The notes: a model not told the origin generated them from the sequence alone. 64,000 bases of DNA from Herbaspirillum rhizosphaerae (GCF_001189965.1 NZ_LFLU01000019.1:35339-99338); one strand, 5' to 3'. Shown: positions 1 through 9,248, numbered from the stretch's first letter. A program made the numbers and translations.

Positions 1-356
1 AGTATGGCGCGATCTGGCTGACGCTGTATCCGAACATCATGGTCGAGTGGTATCCGCATGTGCTGGTGGTATCGACGCTGTGGCCAAGCGGCCCGCAAAA
101 GACCACCAACGTGGTCGAGTTCTACTATCCGGAAGAAATCGCCCTGTTCGAACGCGAGATGGTCGAAGCCGAACGCGCCGCCTACATGGAGACCTGCGTC
201 GAGGACGACGAGATCGCCCTGCGCATGGATGCCGGTCGGCGTATACTGATGGATCGCGGCACCAGTGAAGTCGGTCCGTACCAGTCGCCGATGGAAGACG
301 GCATGCAGCACTTCCACGAATGGTACCGGTCGCAGATAGCGGTGCAAGAGAACTGA
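1..356 (+). CDS. Ring-hydroxylating oxygenase alpha subunit, C-terminal fragment (cut by window edge)
   Basis: The frame is already open at base 3 and ends in TGA, giving about 117 visible residues. They read YGAIWLTLYPNIMVEWYPH followed by a hydrophobic strand and then an acidic helical tail. This matches the C-terminal catalytic (SRPBCC-fold) end of Rieske-type aromatic ring-hydroxylating oxygenase alpha subunits, in which a tyrosine/tryptophan-rich 'LYPN' strand is followed by a long helix. The Rieske [2Fe-2S] motif and the mononuclear iron ligands would lie upstream of the window, so substrate and completeness cannot be judged. The family inference is moderate. Confidence 0.6.
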   Translation, partial: YGAIWLTLYPNIMVEWYPHVLVVSTLWPSGPQKTTNVVEFYYPEEIALFEREMVEAERAAYMETCVEDDEIALRMDAGRRILMDRGTSEVGPYQSPMEDGMQHFHEWYRSQIAVQEN

Positions 357-372
357 ATCCCCTGGAGCAAAC

Positions 373-477
373 ATGCAGAAAGCACCGAAGATGCGATGGT
401 CACGATGTAGTCTCACAACATCCGTAACATTGACGACATCGGCAGCTTCAACCGAATTCTGCATCACCTCCGACTAA
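373..477 (+). CDS. Possible 34-residue small protein
   Basis: An ATG lies 16 bases after the oxygenase stop and is preceded by GGAG at a 6-base spacing. The frame runs 34 codons to TAA and is followed closely by a good terminator, so it would be the last cistron of that transcript. The peptide is rich in Ser and Thr with two Cys and has no clear membrane segment. Placement between a stop codon and a terminator with a ribosome site is suggestive only; nothing in the sequence indicates a function, and chance is a real alternative. Confidence 0.2.
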   Translation: MQKAPKMRWSRCSLTTSVTLTTSAASTEFCITSD

Positions 478-490
478 CGCAATATCCGAA

Positions 491-527
491 GGCAGCGCCG
501 GCACCAGCTCGCGCTGCCTGTTTTTTT
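491..527 (+). terminator. Rho-independent terminator after the oxygenase gene
   Basis: Arms GGCAGCGC (491-498) and GCGCTGCC (511-518) pair perfectly around a 12-base loop and are followed by TGTTTTTTT. The plus-strand U run places the end of the upstream transcript before the DMT gene. Confidence 0.8.
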
Positions 528-554
528 GTCATCGTTTTTGAATAGAGTACCGTC

Positions 555-1469
555 ATGCAATCCCTCTGGATGCTTGTTGCCTCCTTCCTGTTTTCCATCA
601 TGGGCGTCTGCGTCAAGCTGGCCGGCGATCATTACACCACCGCTGAAATCGTGCTCTGCCGCGGCATCGTCGGGGTCTCCTTCATTTACGGCCTGATCAG
701 CATCAAGGGCGGCACGCTGAAGACCCCTTATCCGCGCGACCACATCATCCGCGGCGGCGTCGGCGTGATCTCGCTGTGGCTGTGGTTCTACTCCTTCAGC
801 CTGCTGCCGGTGGCCACCGCCACCACGCTGAACTACATGTCCTCGATCTGGATCGCCGCGATGCTGTTCGGCGTGGCCTGGTGGCAGGGCAAGAAGCGCT
901 TCGAATGGGGCCTGGCCGGCACAGTGCTGCTGAGCTTCATCGGCGTGGCGCTGCTGCTGCGTCCGTCGATCAATCCGGACGAACTGTTCGGCGGCGTAAT
1001 CGCCTTGTTCTCCGGCGTGCTGTCGGCGCTGGTCTACCTGCAGGTGCGCAAGCTCGGCCTGCTGGGCGAGCCGGAATATCGCGTCGTCTTCTATTTTTCT
1101 TTCACCGGCCTGCTGGCCGGGATCGCCGGCAGCATCGCCACCGGCCGCGTGCCGTTCTGGCATGCGCACAGCCTCAAGGGCGTGGCGCTGATCCTGACCA
1201 TCGGCCTGACTGCCACCATTGCGCAAATCGCCATGACGCGCGCCTATCGTCTCGGCAATACCCTGGTCACGGCCAACCTGCAATACACCGGCATCGTGTT
1301 TGCCAGCATCTGGGGTATGCTGATCTGGAAAGACGCGCCGGGCTGGCTGGGTTTTGCCGGCATCGCCATCATTTTGATGAGCGGCATCGTCTCCACGTTC
1401 TACAATCAACGCTCGCAACAACCGTCCAAGAATCTGCCGGCGATCGATCCGATCGCCACTGAAGTTTAG
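555..1469 (+). CDS. DMT superfamily (EamA) transporter
   Basis: A 304-residue inner-membrane protein with about ten predicted hydrophobic helices arranged as two EamA repeats, the usual length for drug/metabolite exporters (YdcZ/RhaT/RarD relatives). It begins at once with a membrane helix (SLWMLVASFLFSIMG), and the second repeat starts near residue 150. The C-terminal tail is polar. Members export or import amino acids, nucleotides or other metabolites, and the substrate cannot be read from sequence. It lies only 8 bases upstream of the sulfurtransferase gene, so the two are probably cotranscribed; a sulfur-related substrate would be speculative. Confidence 0.85.
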   Translation: MQSLWMLVASFLFSIMGVCVKLAGDHYTTAEIVLCRGIVGVSFIYGLISIKGGTLKTPYPRDHIIRGGVGVISLWLWFYSFSLLPVATATTLNYMSSIWIAAMLFGVAWWQGKKRFEWGLAGTVLLSFIGVALLLRPSINPDELFGGVIALFSGVLSALVYLQVRKLGLLGEPEYRVVFYFSFTGLLAGIAGSIATGRVPFWHAHSLKGVALILTIGLTATIAQIAMTRAYRLGNTLVTANLQYTGIVFASIWGMLIWKDAPGWLGFAGIAIILMSGIVSTFYNQRSQQPSKNLPAIDPIATEV

Positions 1470-1477
1470 GAAAAACC

Positions 1478-2338
1478 ATGACCTACGCTACCCTCATTTC
1501 CGCTGCCGAACTCGCCGCCCATGCAGGCGACGACAACCTGCTGATCGTCGACTGCCGCCACGACCTGGCCAATCCCGATGCCGGCCTCGACGCCTATCGC
1601 GCCGGCCACATCCCGAACGCGCGCTTTGTCCATCTGGACCAGGTCATGTCCGGCGCCAAGACCGGCAGCGACGGCAAATTCAAAGGCCGCCATCCGCTGC
1701 CGGAACGCCAGGATTTCATCGACGCCATGCGCGTCATCGGCGTCAACGCCAACACGCAAGTAGTTGCCTACGATGCACAAGGCGGCATGTATGCGGCGCG
1801 CCTGTGGTGGCTGCTGCGCTGGGTCGGCCATGTGCAAGTTGCCGTGCTGGACGGCGGCCTGCCGGCCTGGCAGGCGCAAGGCGGCGCGATCACGACAGAT
1901 ATGCCGGCAGCCACGCGCGGCGACTTGCAGGAACAGTCTTCACTGGTCACCGCCATCGACGTCGCCGGCGTGCTGGACAATCTCAGCAGCAAAGCCATGA
2001 CCGTGGTGGACGCCCGCGCAGCAGATCGCTATCGCGGCGAGAACGAAACGCTGGACGCCGTCGGCGGCCATATCCCGGGTGCGAAAAACCGTTTCTTCAA
2101 GGACAACCTCGCCGCCGACGGCCGCTTCAAGTCGCCGGAAACACTGCGCGCCGAATGGAATGCTGTGATCGACAACCCGCAAACCGCCATCATGCAATGC
2201 GGCTCGGGCGTCACCGCCTGCCACAATCTGCTGGCATTGGAAGTCGCCGGCTTGCCGGGGGCGAAACTGTATCCTGGGTCGTGGAGCGAATGGAGTTCGG
2301 ATTCTTCTCGTCCGGTCGCCACCGGTCCGCAGCCCTGA
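1478..2338 (+). CDS. sseA: 3-mercaptopyruvate/thiosulfate sulfurtransferase
   Basis: A 286-residue tandem-rhodanese protein. The N-terminal inactive rhodanese domain covers about residues 1-140 and the C-terminal catalytic domain about 165-280. The active-site loop reads CGSGVTA with the nucleophilic cysteine at residue 241; the CGSG(V/T)TA loop is characteristic of the 3-mercaptopyruvate-preferring type rather than CRxGxT thiosulfate sulfurtransferases. The enzyme moves sulfane sulfur from mercaptopyruvate or thiosulfate to thiol acceptors in the cytoplasm. Its stop lies 15 bases from the stop of the convergent LysR gene. Confidence 0.9.
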   Translation: MTYATLISAAELAAHAGDDNLLIVDCRHDLANPDAGLDAYRAGHIPNARFVHLDQVMSGAKTGSDGKFKGRHPLPERQDFIDAMRVIGVNANTQVVAYDAQGGMYAARLWWLLRWVGHVQVAVLDGGLPAWQAQGGAITTDMPAATRGDLQEQSSLVTAIDVAGVLDNLSSKAMTVVDARAADRYRGENETLDAVGGHIPGAKNRFFKDNLAADGRFKSPETLRAEWNAVIDNPQTAIMQCGSGVTACHNLLALEVAGLPGAKLYPGSWSEWSSDSSRPVATGPQP

Positions 2339-2353
2339 CGGCAACGCAACAAT

Positions 2354-3289
2354 CTACGTCGGCGTCGCTGCCTTTGGCGATGCCGGCAGCCCGGCAACCG
2401 GCGCAAGCGCGGCGATAAAAGCCTGCACAAACTGATCGACCATCACCGAAGCGCCGCGCCGATGCATCAGCACCACCGCGGATTGAAAGTCCTCTTCCTT
2501 CAGATCGATGAAATGCACGCCGGAGACGGCGATGGCGCGCATGCTGTCTGGCACGATAGCGATGCCGAAGTTGGCGTTGACCAGACTCAGCAGCGAGGCC
2601 TTGCGTGAAGTGGCGCGCGCCGGCTTGGGAAAGAAGCCATGCGCAATGCAACGCTCCGCCACCAGATAACTCAGGCCGCCGCGATCGCGATGCGGCGTCG
2701 ACACGAACAGCTCGTCGCGCAAGGCGGCGATGTCGATGACGCTGTGCTGCGCCAGCGGATGCTGCAAGGACACCGCGACCACCAGCTTTTCCTGAAACAG
2801 GGTGACGGTTTCCAGATGCGGATGCTTGCGCAGGATGGGGACGCGGGCCAGGCCGAGATCGGCGCGCCCTTCTTCGATTTCCAGCGCCTGATGTTCCGAC
2901 GAAGCTTGCGAGATCTCCAGCGTGACGCCGGGAAAACCTTCCAATACCGTATTCAGACACGGCCCCAGCGGCGGCGACAGCGGCACCGAGCTGGAGTGCA
3001 GCAGGCGAATCGCGCCGCGCTCGCCCTTGTCGATGTAGCGCGCCTGCGAAATGGCGTGCTCCAGGTCTTCCAGGATCTTGCGGGCCTTGTCGTAGAACTC
3101 CTGCCCGGCCGACGTCAGTTCAACCTGCTTGGCGTCGCGCCGCAGCAGCACGACGTCCATGTCCGATTCCAGCTCCTTGATCTGCCGGCTCAGCGCAGAC
3201 TGGGCAATGTACAGGCGCTCGGAAGCGCGCGTGTAACTGCCGGCGGCGACTATCTCGACAAAATACCTGAGCTGTTTGAATGAAATCAT
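2354..3289 (-). CDS. LysR-family transcriptional regulator
   Basis: The 311-residue protein starts at the ATG giving MISFKQLRYFVEIV; a longer upstream frame exists, but the family alignment begins here. The winged HTH is at about residues 3-62 (SYTRASERLYIAQSALSRQIKELE), and an effector-binding domain follows from about 90. The N-terminus and overall form resemble the nitrogen-assimilation-control/Cbl-like branch of LysR regulators. The effector is unknown. The nearest divergent element is the small ORF at 3447, while sseA is convergent, so the target is not obvious and may be distant. Confidence 0.85.
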   Translation of the reverse strand: MISFKQLRYFVEIVAAGSYTRASERLYIAQSALSRQIKELESDMDVVLLRRDAKQVELTSAGQEFYDKARKILEDLEHAISQARYIDKGERGAIRLLHSSSVPLSPPLGPCLNTVLEGFPGVTLEISQASSEHQALEIEEGRADLGLARVPILRKHPHLETVTLFQEKLVVAVSLQHPLAQHSVIDIAALRDELFVSTPHRDRGGLSYLVAERCIAHGFFPKPARATSRKASLLSLVNANFGIAIVPDSMRAIAVSGVHFIDLKEEDFQSAVVLMHRRGASVMVDQFVQAFIAALAPVAGLPASPKAATPT

Positions 3290-3446
3290 CGTGCCCGCAT
3301 TGTGAACCGATCCCGCGCCTGCCGCTATGCCGTTTTGAGATAACAGCCGGGCACATTTGATATTGGCGTAGCCGCCGCCGGCGGGACTACAGTAACGGCA
3401 CGCCATCCCGGCAAGAGCTTAGGAAAAAGACAAGAAAGGGACTATC

Positions 3447-3560
3447 GTGTTTGAAACATTGCTTGTTACGCTCGGCTTCTTCGGCCTGGTCATCAGCGTG
3501 GTCGTCAAGCTGATGTGCCGCCCTGTCAAACCCCGCTCCGGCCACACGGCGAAGCGCTGA
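3447..3560 (+). CDS. Candidate 37-residue single-pass membrane protein
   Basis: A GTG start is preceded by the purine-rich stretch AAGAAAGGG. The 37-codon frame has a clear architecture: a short polar start, about 18 hydrophobic residues (LLVTLGFFGLVISVVVKL), then a Cys and a basic tail (RPVKPRSGHTAKR). This is the usual layout of small bacterial inner-membrane proteins, with the positive tail expected in the cytoplasm. It ends 11 bases before the convergent ZIP gene's stop and lies divergent from the LysR gene. No homolog is recognised; the support is the ribosome site and the membrane-protein composition. Confidence 0.45.
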   Translation: MFETLLVTLGFFGLVISVVVKLMCRPVKPRSGHTAKR

Positions 3561-3570
3561 CCATCGGTAA

Positions 3571-4365
3571 TCAATGTGCGTGCGCGTGGCTGGTCAACAC
3601 CAGCACGATCGCTACGCCAAGTGCAATCAGGATGACCTGCGGAATGGTTTCGCGCAGCGTCGCGCGGCGTTGCATTTGTGGCATCAGATCGCTGACGGCG
3701 ATGTAGATGAAACCCGATGAGGCGAACACCAGCACATAAGGAATCCATTCCATGCCGCGCTCCAGCGTGAAGTAGCCCAGCACGCCGCCCAGCACTGCCA
3801 TCAGGCTGCAGATCAGGTTGTAGACATAGGCGCGGGTGCGCGAGAAGCCGGCATTGAGCAGCACGATGAAGTCGCCGATTTCCTGCGGAATTTCGTGCGC
3901 GATGATGGCCAGGCCGGTCACCAGCCCGAGATGCGGATCGGCCAGGAAAGCTGCCGCGATCAGGATGCCGTCGGTGAAATTATGCAGGCCGTCGCCGACC
4001 AGGATCATCCAGCCGGCCTTGCCTGCTTCGTGCTTGTCGTGACCGTGATGATGGCCGTGGCCGTCTTCTTCGTGATGATGCGAGTGCCGCAGGATGGACA
4101 GTTTTTCCAGCAGGAAAAACGCCAGCAGGCCGCCCAGCAGCACCGCGAACAGCTTGTGCGGCTCGGCCGAGGATTCAAAGGCTTCCGGCAAGGCGTGCAG
4201 CAGCGAGGTCGACAGCATGATGCCGACCGACAGGCTGACCAGGCGTTCGACCATCTTCGACAACAGCGCAAACGAGAAAATCGCCGCAGCCGTGATGCTG
4301 AACACGCCGGCAATCGTCGTGGCAAGCAGGATGGAAATCAGAGTGGAATTAATTTGATGCCCCAA
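3571..4365 (-). CDS. ZIP-family divalent metal transporter
   Basis: A 264-residue polytopic protein with the ZIP signature. Helix IV carries HNFTDG and helix V HEIPQEIGD, whose His and Glu residues line the metal site. A cytoplasmic His-rich loop (HSHHHEEDGHGHHHGHD) lies at about residues 95-112, and the C-terminus is SHAHAH. The family moves Zn2+, Fe2+ or Mn2+ into the cytoplasm. The open frame starts at TTG with no strong ribosome site; ATT and GTG codons nearby are alternatives, so the first few residues are uncertain. No Zur-like palindrome was evident upstream. Confidence 0.85.
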   Translation of the reverse strand: MGHQINSTLISILLATTIAGVFSITAAAIFSFALLSKMVERLVSLSVGIMLSTSLLHALPEAFESSAEPHKLFAVLLGGLLAFFLLEKLSILRHSHHHEEDGHGHHHGHDKHEAGKAGWMILVGDGLHNFTDGILIAAAFLADPHLGLVTGLAIIAHEIPQEIGDFIVLLNAGFSRTRAYVYNLICSLMAVLGGVLGYFTLERGMEWIPYVLVFASSGFIYIAVSDLMPQMQRRATLRETIPQVILIALGVAIVLVLTSHAHAH

Positions 4366-4450
4366 TCGTCAGAGATGGCTGCAGCCTTTGTGGCAGAAGG
4401 TGACAGGAAGTGGCAGATTAGACCATAGCTGTTTTTTTTCGGCAAATCGC

Positions 4451-7400
4451 TCACGCTCCGGGAGCGTCCGCCTGCGGCAGCGCCGCGCCGTCGGGCGGCG
4501 ACGGAAACAGCAGCTCGGCGATTCCGTCCCCCGATTGTTCGCCTTCGTCGCCGATCAGTTGCCGGATCATTTTCAGCAAGACCTCGTCCTGGTAAGGCTT
4601 GCCCAGATATTCGTTGACGCCCAGCTCCATCGCACGCTCGCGGTGCTTGGCAGCGGTCCGCGAGGTGATCATGATGATGGGCAGCGTGGCGGTGCTGTCC
4701 ATATCGCGGATATTGCGCGTCAGATCGAAACCGTCCATGCGCGGCATTTCAATATCGATCAGCGCGATATCGGGGCGCATGTCTTGCAGTTGGTGCAAGG
4801 CGTCGACACCATCGGTCGCCAGCACGACATGGTAGCCCTCGCGCGTGAGAAGGCGCTGCATGACGCGCCTGACCGTCAGGGAATCGTCGACCACCAGGAT
4901 GGTCTTTTTGCTGCTGTCCCGGTCCGTCGCGGCCGGTTCAAGCTGACGCAGCACTTTTTGATAGCCATGGCGCTGCGCCAGCTGGATCGGATTGAGGATC
5001 AGCGCGATGTTGCCGCTGCCCAGCACGGTAGCGCCGACCACGCCGACCATGTGCGCCAGTTGCGGACCGATGTTCTTGGTCACCACTTCGCGGTTGCCGA
5101 TGATGCGATCCACCAGAATGGCAAGAAAGTCGTGACCGCTCTTGACCACCAGGATCGGCAAAGTCTGCTGCGCCGGCACACCCTTGTCTTCGCCCAGCAA
5201 AGCAGGCAGGTAGTGCATGGGCAACTTGCGGCCCTGCCAGTCCAGCGTGCCCTCGCGAAACAGCTCGGCCTGATCGGCCGCTTTCAACTGCAAAACCTGT
5301 TCGACCAGCAGCGAGGGAATGCCGTAAGTCTGCGCTCCCAACTCCAGCAGCACCACCTGCGTGACGGCCAGCGACAGAGGCAAGTGAATGATGAAGGTCG
5401 CGCCTTTGCCGGCGACGGTATCGATACTGATGCGACCGCCCAGTGAGGCAATCTCGGAACGCACCACGTCCATGCCGACGCCGCGCCCTGCGATCGCCGT
5501 CACGTCGGCGCTGGTGGTAAATCCCGGCTGAAAAATGAGACCAGTCAGTTCCGCATCCGACAGTTGCTGAGCGGGATCAATCAGACCGAGGCGCACTGCC
5601 TTTTCCTGGATGCGCGCCAGATTGAGTCCCTGGCCGTCGTCGGACAGGCGAATCATGACTTCGTAGCCTTCTTGCCGGACCTCCAGCGACAGATGTCCGA
5701 CCGCCGGCTTGCCGCTTTGGCGCCGCTGCGCGGCAGTTTCAATGCCGTGCACCGCAGCGTTTCTCAGCAGGTGTTCGAACGGCCCGACCATTTTTTCCAG
5801 GATGCTGCGATCCAGCTCGACGGCACTTCCGACAATCTCCAGCTCAAGCTCCTTGCCGGTTTCCTTCGCCATCTGACGCACCAGCCGGTGCAGCCGCTCT
5901 TCCACGCCGCGAAACTGCACCATGCGCGCCTGCATCAGTTCCTGCTGCATTTCGCGCGTCAGCCTGGCTTGCTGCGTCAGGCTGTTCTGCGTGTGATCGA
6001 CGGTCTCCAGCAGGTTCTTTTGCAGAGAAGCGACGTCGTTGACGCTCTCGGCCAGCATCCGCGTCATTTCCTGCAGATGGGTAAAGCGGTCGAACTCCAG
6101 CGGGTCGAAATGCTGATTCTGCGGCTGCCGCTGATTGGAAGCGGCAATCTGGATCTCGGCCTGAATTTCCACCTCGCGCAACTGCGTCGTCAGGCGCGCG
6201 ACGTTGCTGCCCAGGTCGGCCAGATGTTGCCGCAGGACGTTGACTTCCGATTCCAGCCCCGAGCGCGAAATGGAAATCTCACCGGCCTGATTGAGCAGGC
6301 TGTCGAGAATGCCGGCGCGAATACGCACCAGCGGCGCAGCGATGATGTTTTTACCGGCATCGGTGTCGGCCGGCGCGGCGGACTCGACGCCCGGTGCGAC
6401 GATCTGAGGTCCCGGCTTTGCATTGGCATGACTGGATTGCTCGTTCGCCACGGGAGCCGGCGACGGCGGCAACGCTTGCGGCACGGATAGCGGCGCCGGT
6501 GTCGGCGCTGTCTCCAGCGCTTCAAACAGGAGCAAGCCGTGATCGTAACGCGCCAGCAAATCGTCGATTTGCGCAGCGGACGGCATTCCTTCGCGCACCA
6601 TATCGTCGATGCAGGTTTCGAGTTCGTGCATATGCTGTCCGAGACGCATTGCACCCGCCATGCGCGCGCTGCCCTTGATCGTATGCAAGGGACGCAGGAG
6701 ATATTGAATAATCCCGCGATCGTCCGGCGACTTTTGCAGCTTGTACAAACTTTCGCCGATCTGAGGCAGGAGATCGCGCCCCTCTTCCAGAAAGATTTCC
6801 AGCAACTCCTCATCGATCAGATCGATACATGTCTCGGAGCCGCCATCTTCCCGTACTTCAGATTTTCCGGACGTCGCGGATTCCTGGTTCCCTGCCGATG
6901 GCGGAGCAACAAGAGCAGCATCCTGATGTTGTCGTCCAGGCGCCGGCGCATCCGTGCTCTGCAACTTCAGGCTGTCCAGCATAGCCTGCAGTTGTTGCTG
7001 CAAATCTTCCCGCGCCGGCGGCATCCTGCCGGATGCGAACGCCTGCTGCATGGTTTGCAATTGCCGCACAAGCTGCAGCAGGCTGGCGCACACATCCGCA
7101 TCAAGCAACCCTGGGAAGCGCTCCAGAAACTGCATCACATCGTCCAACGCCTGCGCCAACACCTGAAGTACCGCAAAGCGTACCGACGCCGAGCTGCTCT
7201 TGAGTGAATGCGTCGCCCGCAGCATTTCCGGAGCAATCACGCCGGGCAGGGTACGCTCCCATTGTGCGAGATGCGAATACATCGTGTCCAGCAAGGCCGC
7301 CGATTCGTCGCAATAAATCTGGTGCAGGCGGAGCGGGATTTCGACATCGCCCAGACGAATGGTCGGGACGGATAGCAGCGCATCCTGCGCACTCTGCCTG

Positions 7401-9235
7401 GCGCTCTCCACTGCAGAGACGATCGCATCGGGACGCCGCCCGGATTTGCCTTTCTCGCGAATCTCGTCAACCCACACTGCGACTTCATGCTTCGCATAGT
7501 CAAGCAAGGCATAGTCGGCGTCGGTTCCCGGCGCTGCCGCCGTCAACCAGTCGTTCAAGAAACTTTCCATCGCCATGGCGCCATCGCTCATGGCGTTCAA
7601 TCCGACCATACGGCAACTGCCTTTGAGCGTATGGAACCCGCGCCGCAGGACAATAATATGCGCCATGTCATTGCGCGCATGGCGTGATGCATCCAGGGTC
7701 TTGCCCAGCGTGTTCAGGATGTCGTCGGCTTCGGTCAGAAAGATATCGAGCAATTCGAGGTCAAGATCTTCTTCGGCCGGTTCCAGTACAGCGACACTTT
7801 CAACGGCGGCCGGCGATATCTGCTCGACCGGCTTCAATTGCATGGCCGGCGCCAGAACGTCGCTATCACTGCCCGGATCATCTTCGTGCCTGGCGCGATA
7901 TGGCATCACGGAAGTATGCCGCATCAGCGGCAAGGACAGGCTTAACGCGGCAAGGTTACGGATGGCGCGGCTGATCGCTGGAGATTGCCGGGGCGCCGTC
8001 TCATCTTCATCTGCGCCGGGGATTTTTTCGATCCGCTGCATATCGGCGCGCAGCAATTCCGCCAGCCCATCCAATTTCACCCGATCGGCAGTGGCGGCAA
8101 GGTCGCGAATGATGTCGGCGATATCTGCGTGACGGCGCTCGCCGTTGAAACTGCTCTCGATCAGCGCCTCGGCACGCGTCAACGCGGTCGCCAATTCCGT
8201 CAGCGCCGTTTCACGAGGATCCGGAGCAGACGGGGTCATACGCCCGGTGTCAGGCGTGGCGTCACGCCCATGCTGATAGTCCGCCTGCCGCAAATCAGGC
8301 AAGGCGTTGGCATGCTTGATGGCCTGTACAACGACGTTCGACACTGGCGCCAGCGCAACAAAGAAGACGCCTTCGCGCAACAAGCGTGCATCGCCTTCGA
8401 AGGCGCCGCTCACGAGACGCCGCAATTGCAGGTTGATTTGTCCGAGGAATTTTTTTGCGTATTGATCGACATGGATCTCGCCGTTGGCGAAGAGCGCAAC
8501 AGCCGCGCTGACGATGCGCCAGAAACCGGAGTGAGATGAAACCGCGGAAGCATTGCTCACTTTGCCCACGATACCGGCCATGTCGCGCAAAAGTCGCGCA
8601 CCGTCGCCCGCGTCCGATGTGCGCAGGTAGCTCAGCAAGGCCTTCTCAAACCCGGTCCGGCAAGCCGCCAGATCGACTTGCGCCGCAGATGCCGCCTCAT
8701 CGGCAAACGGAAACCTGAGCTCGCTCTCGCTGACGGCCTGCGGAAAAGCCAGATCGACCGGATGGATTCTTTCCTGCCCTGCGGCCGTCAGCAGCGCTTT
8801 GTAGGCGCCGAACAAGCACAGGGGATGCGGCGCCAGGCCGTCATCCAGATCCCTCAGATAGTGCAGCAAGGCTTGACAGGCGTCTCTTGCAGCGCTTCTT
8901 GCAACACCTCTTGCAACATCTGCCGCTACCCTTCCCGGACCGCCTTCATGTTGATTATCGAGCACCCGATCGATGGCATTGACGAAAGCGGCCAGCGGCG
9001 ACTCTCCGGCAAAGATCAAGGCTTTGTAAATTTTTTGCATGACGGCACGCACCCGCCCGACATCTGCCTCCGTCTTTGCATCGTCCAATGCACTGCATGC
9101 ATCAGCGATCGCTGCAGTCAACCCCGGCGCAAGCAGAATCAGGTTGCCGGGCTCACCATCTGTATCTACAGCGGTCCCCTCCCGACTGCGGGAGTCGGGA
9201 GGGATAGCGCCAGGGGACATCGTTACGTTTGGCAT
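4451..9235 (-). CDS. chpA: Hybrid chemotaxis-type histidine kinase of the pilus chemosensory system (ChpA/PilL)
   Basis: A 1,594-residue CheA-type kinase. Seen in order: an N-terminal helical region lacking an obvious phosphorylatable His; three Hpt domains with H535 (FHTLKGSCRM), H676 (THSLKSSSAS) and H851 (LHTIKGSARM); a dimerisation region about 985-1100; an HATPase with N box near 1155 (HLLRNAAVHGIE), G1 near 1198 (DDGQGLN) and G2 near 1252 (GRGVGMD); a CheW-like domain about 1310-1420; and a C-terminal receiver from about 1444 with D1494. It is much shorter than Pseudomonas ChpA (about 2,470 residues, more Hpt modules). It lies 13 bases after pilJ and should phosphorylate PilG/PilH to control type IV pilus extension and twitching. 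The N-terminal start is uncertain because neither of the first two ATGs has a clear ribosome site. Confidence 0.92.
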   Translation of the reverse strand: MPNVTMSPGAIPPDSRSREGTAVDTDGEPGNLILLAPGLTAAIADACSALDDAKTEADVGRVRAVMQKIYKALIFAGESPLAAFVNAIDRVLDNQHEGGPGRVAADVARGVARSAARDACQALLHYLRDLDDGLAPHPLCLFGAYKALLTAAGQERIHPVDLAFPQAVSESELRFPFADEAASAAQVDLAACRTGFEKALLSYLRTSDAGDGARLLRDMAGIVGKVSNASAVSSHSGFWRIVSAAVALFANGEIHVDQYAKKFLGQINLQLRRLVSGAFEGDARLLREGVFFVALAPVSNVVVQAIKHANALPDLRQADYQHGRDATPDTGRMTPSAPDPRETALTELATALTRAEALIESSFNGERRHADIADIIRDLAATADRVKLDGLAELLRADMQRIEKIPGADEDETAPRQSPAISRAIRNLAALSLSLPLMRHTSVMPYRARHEDDPGSDSDVLAPAMQLKPVEQISPAAVESVAVLEPAEEDLDLELLDIFLTEADDILNTLGKTLDASRHARNDMAHIIVLRRGFHTLKGSCRMVGLNAMSDGAMAMESFLNDWLTAAAPGTDADYALLDYAKHEVAVWVDEIREKGKSGRRPDAIVSAVESARQSAQDALLSVPTIRLGDVEIPLRLHQIYCDESAALLDTMYSHLAQWERTLPGVIAPEMLRATHSLKSSSASVRFAVLQVLAQALDDVMQFLERFPGLLDADVCASLLQLVRQLQTMQQAFASGRMPPAREDLQQQLQAMLDSLKLQSTDAPAPGRQHQDAALVAPPSAGNQESATSGKSEVREDGGSETCIDLIDEELLEIFLEEGRDLLPQIGESLYKLQKSPDDRGIIQYLLRPLHTIKGSARMAGAMRLGQHMHELETCIDDMVREGMPSAAQIDDLLARYDHGLLLFEALETAPTPAPLSVPQALPPSPAPVANEQSSHANAKPGPQIVAPGVESAAPADTDAGKNIIAAPLVRIRAGILDSLLNQAGEISISRSGLESEVNVLRQHLADLGSNVARLTTQLREVEIQAEIQIAASNQRQPQNQHFDPLEFDRFTHLQEMTRMLAESVNDVASLQKNLLETVDHTQNSLTQQARLTREMQQELMQARMVQFRGVEERLHRLVRQMAKETGKELELEIVGSAVELDRSILEKMVGPFEHLLRNAAVHGIETAAQRRQSGKPAVGHLSLEVRQEGYEVMIRLSDDGQGLNLARIQEKAVRLGLIDPAQQLSDAELTGLIFQPGFTTSADVTAIAGRGVGMDVVRSEIASLGGRISIDTVAGKGATFIIHLPLSLAVTQVVLLELGAQTYGIPSLLVEQVLQLKAADQAELFREGTLDWQGRKLPMHYLPALLGEDKGVPAQQTLPILVVKSGHDFLAILVDRIIGNREVVTKNIGPQLAHMVGVVGATVLGSGNIALILNPIQLAQRHGYQKVLRQLEPAATDRDSSKKTILVVDDSLTVRRVMQRLLTREGYHVVLATDGVDALHQLQDMRPDIALIDIEMPRMDGFDLTRNIRDMDSTATLPIIMITSRTAAKHRERAMELGVNEYLGKPYQDEVLLKMIRQLIGDEGEQSGDGIAELLFPSPPDGAALPQADAPGA
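9177..9203 (-). repeat. Perfect 11-bp inverted repeat in the 5' coding end of chpA
   Basis: Arms CCCTCCCGACT (9177-9187) and AGTCGGGAGGG (9193-9203) are separated by five bases. In the mRNA this is a very stable GC-rich hairpin that begins about 30 nt after the chpA start. There is no U run, so it is not a typical terminator; it could modulate translation or elongation into chpA. Confidence 0.6.
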
Positions 9236-9248
9236 TGCGGCGGCGACG

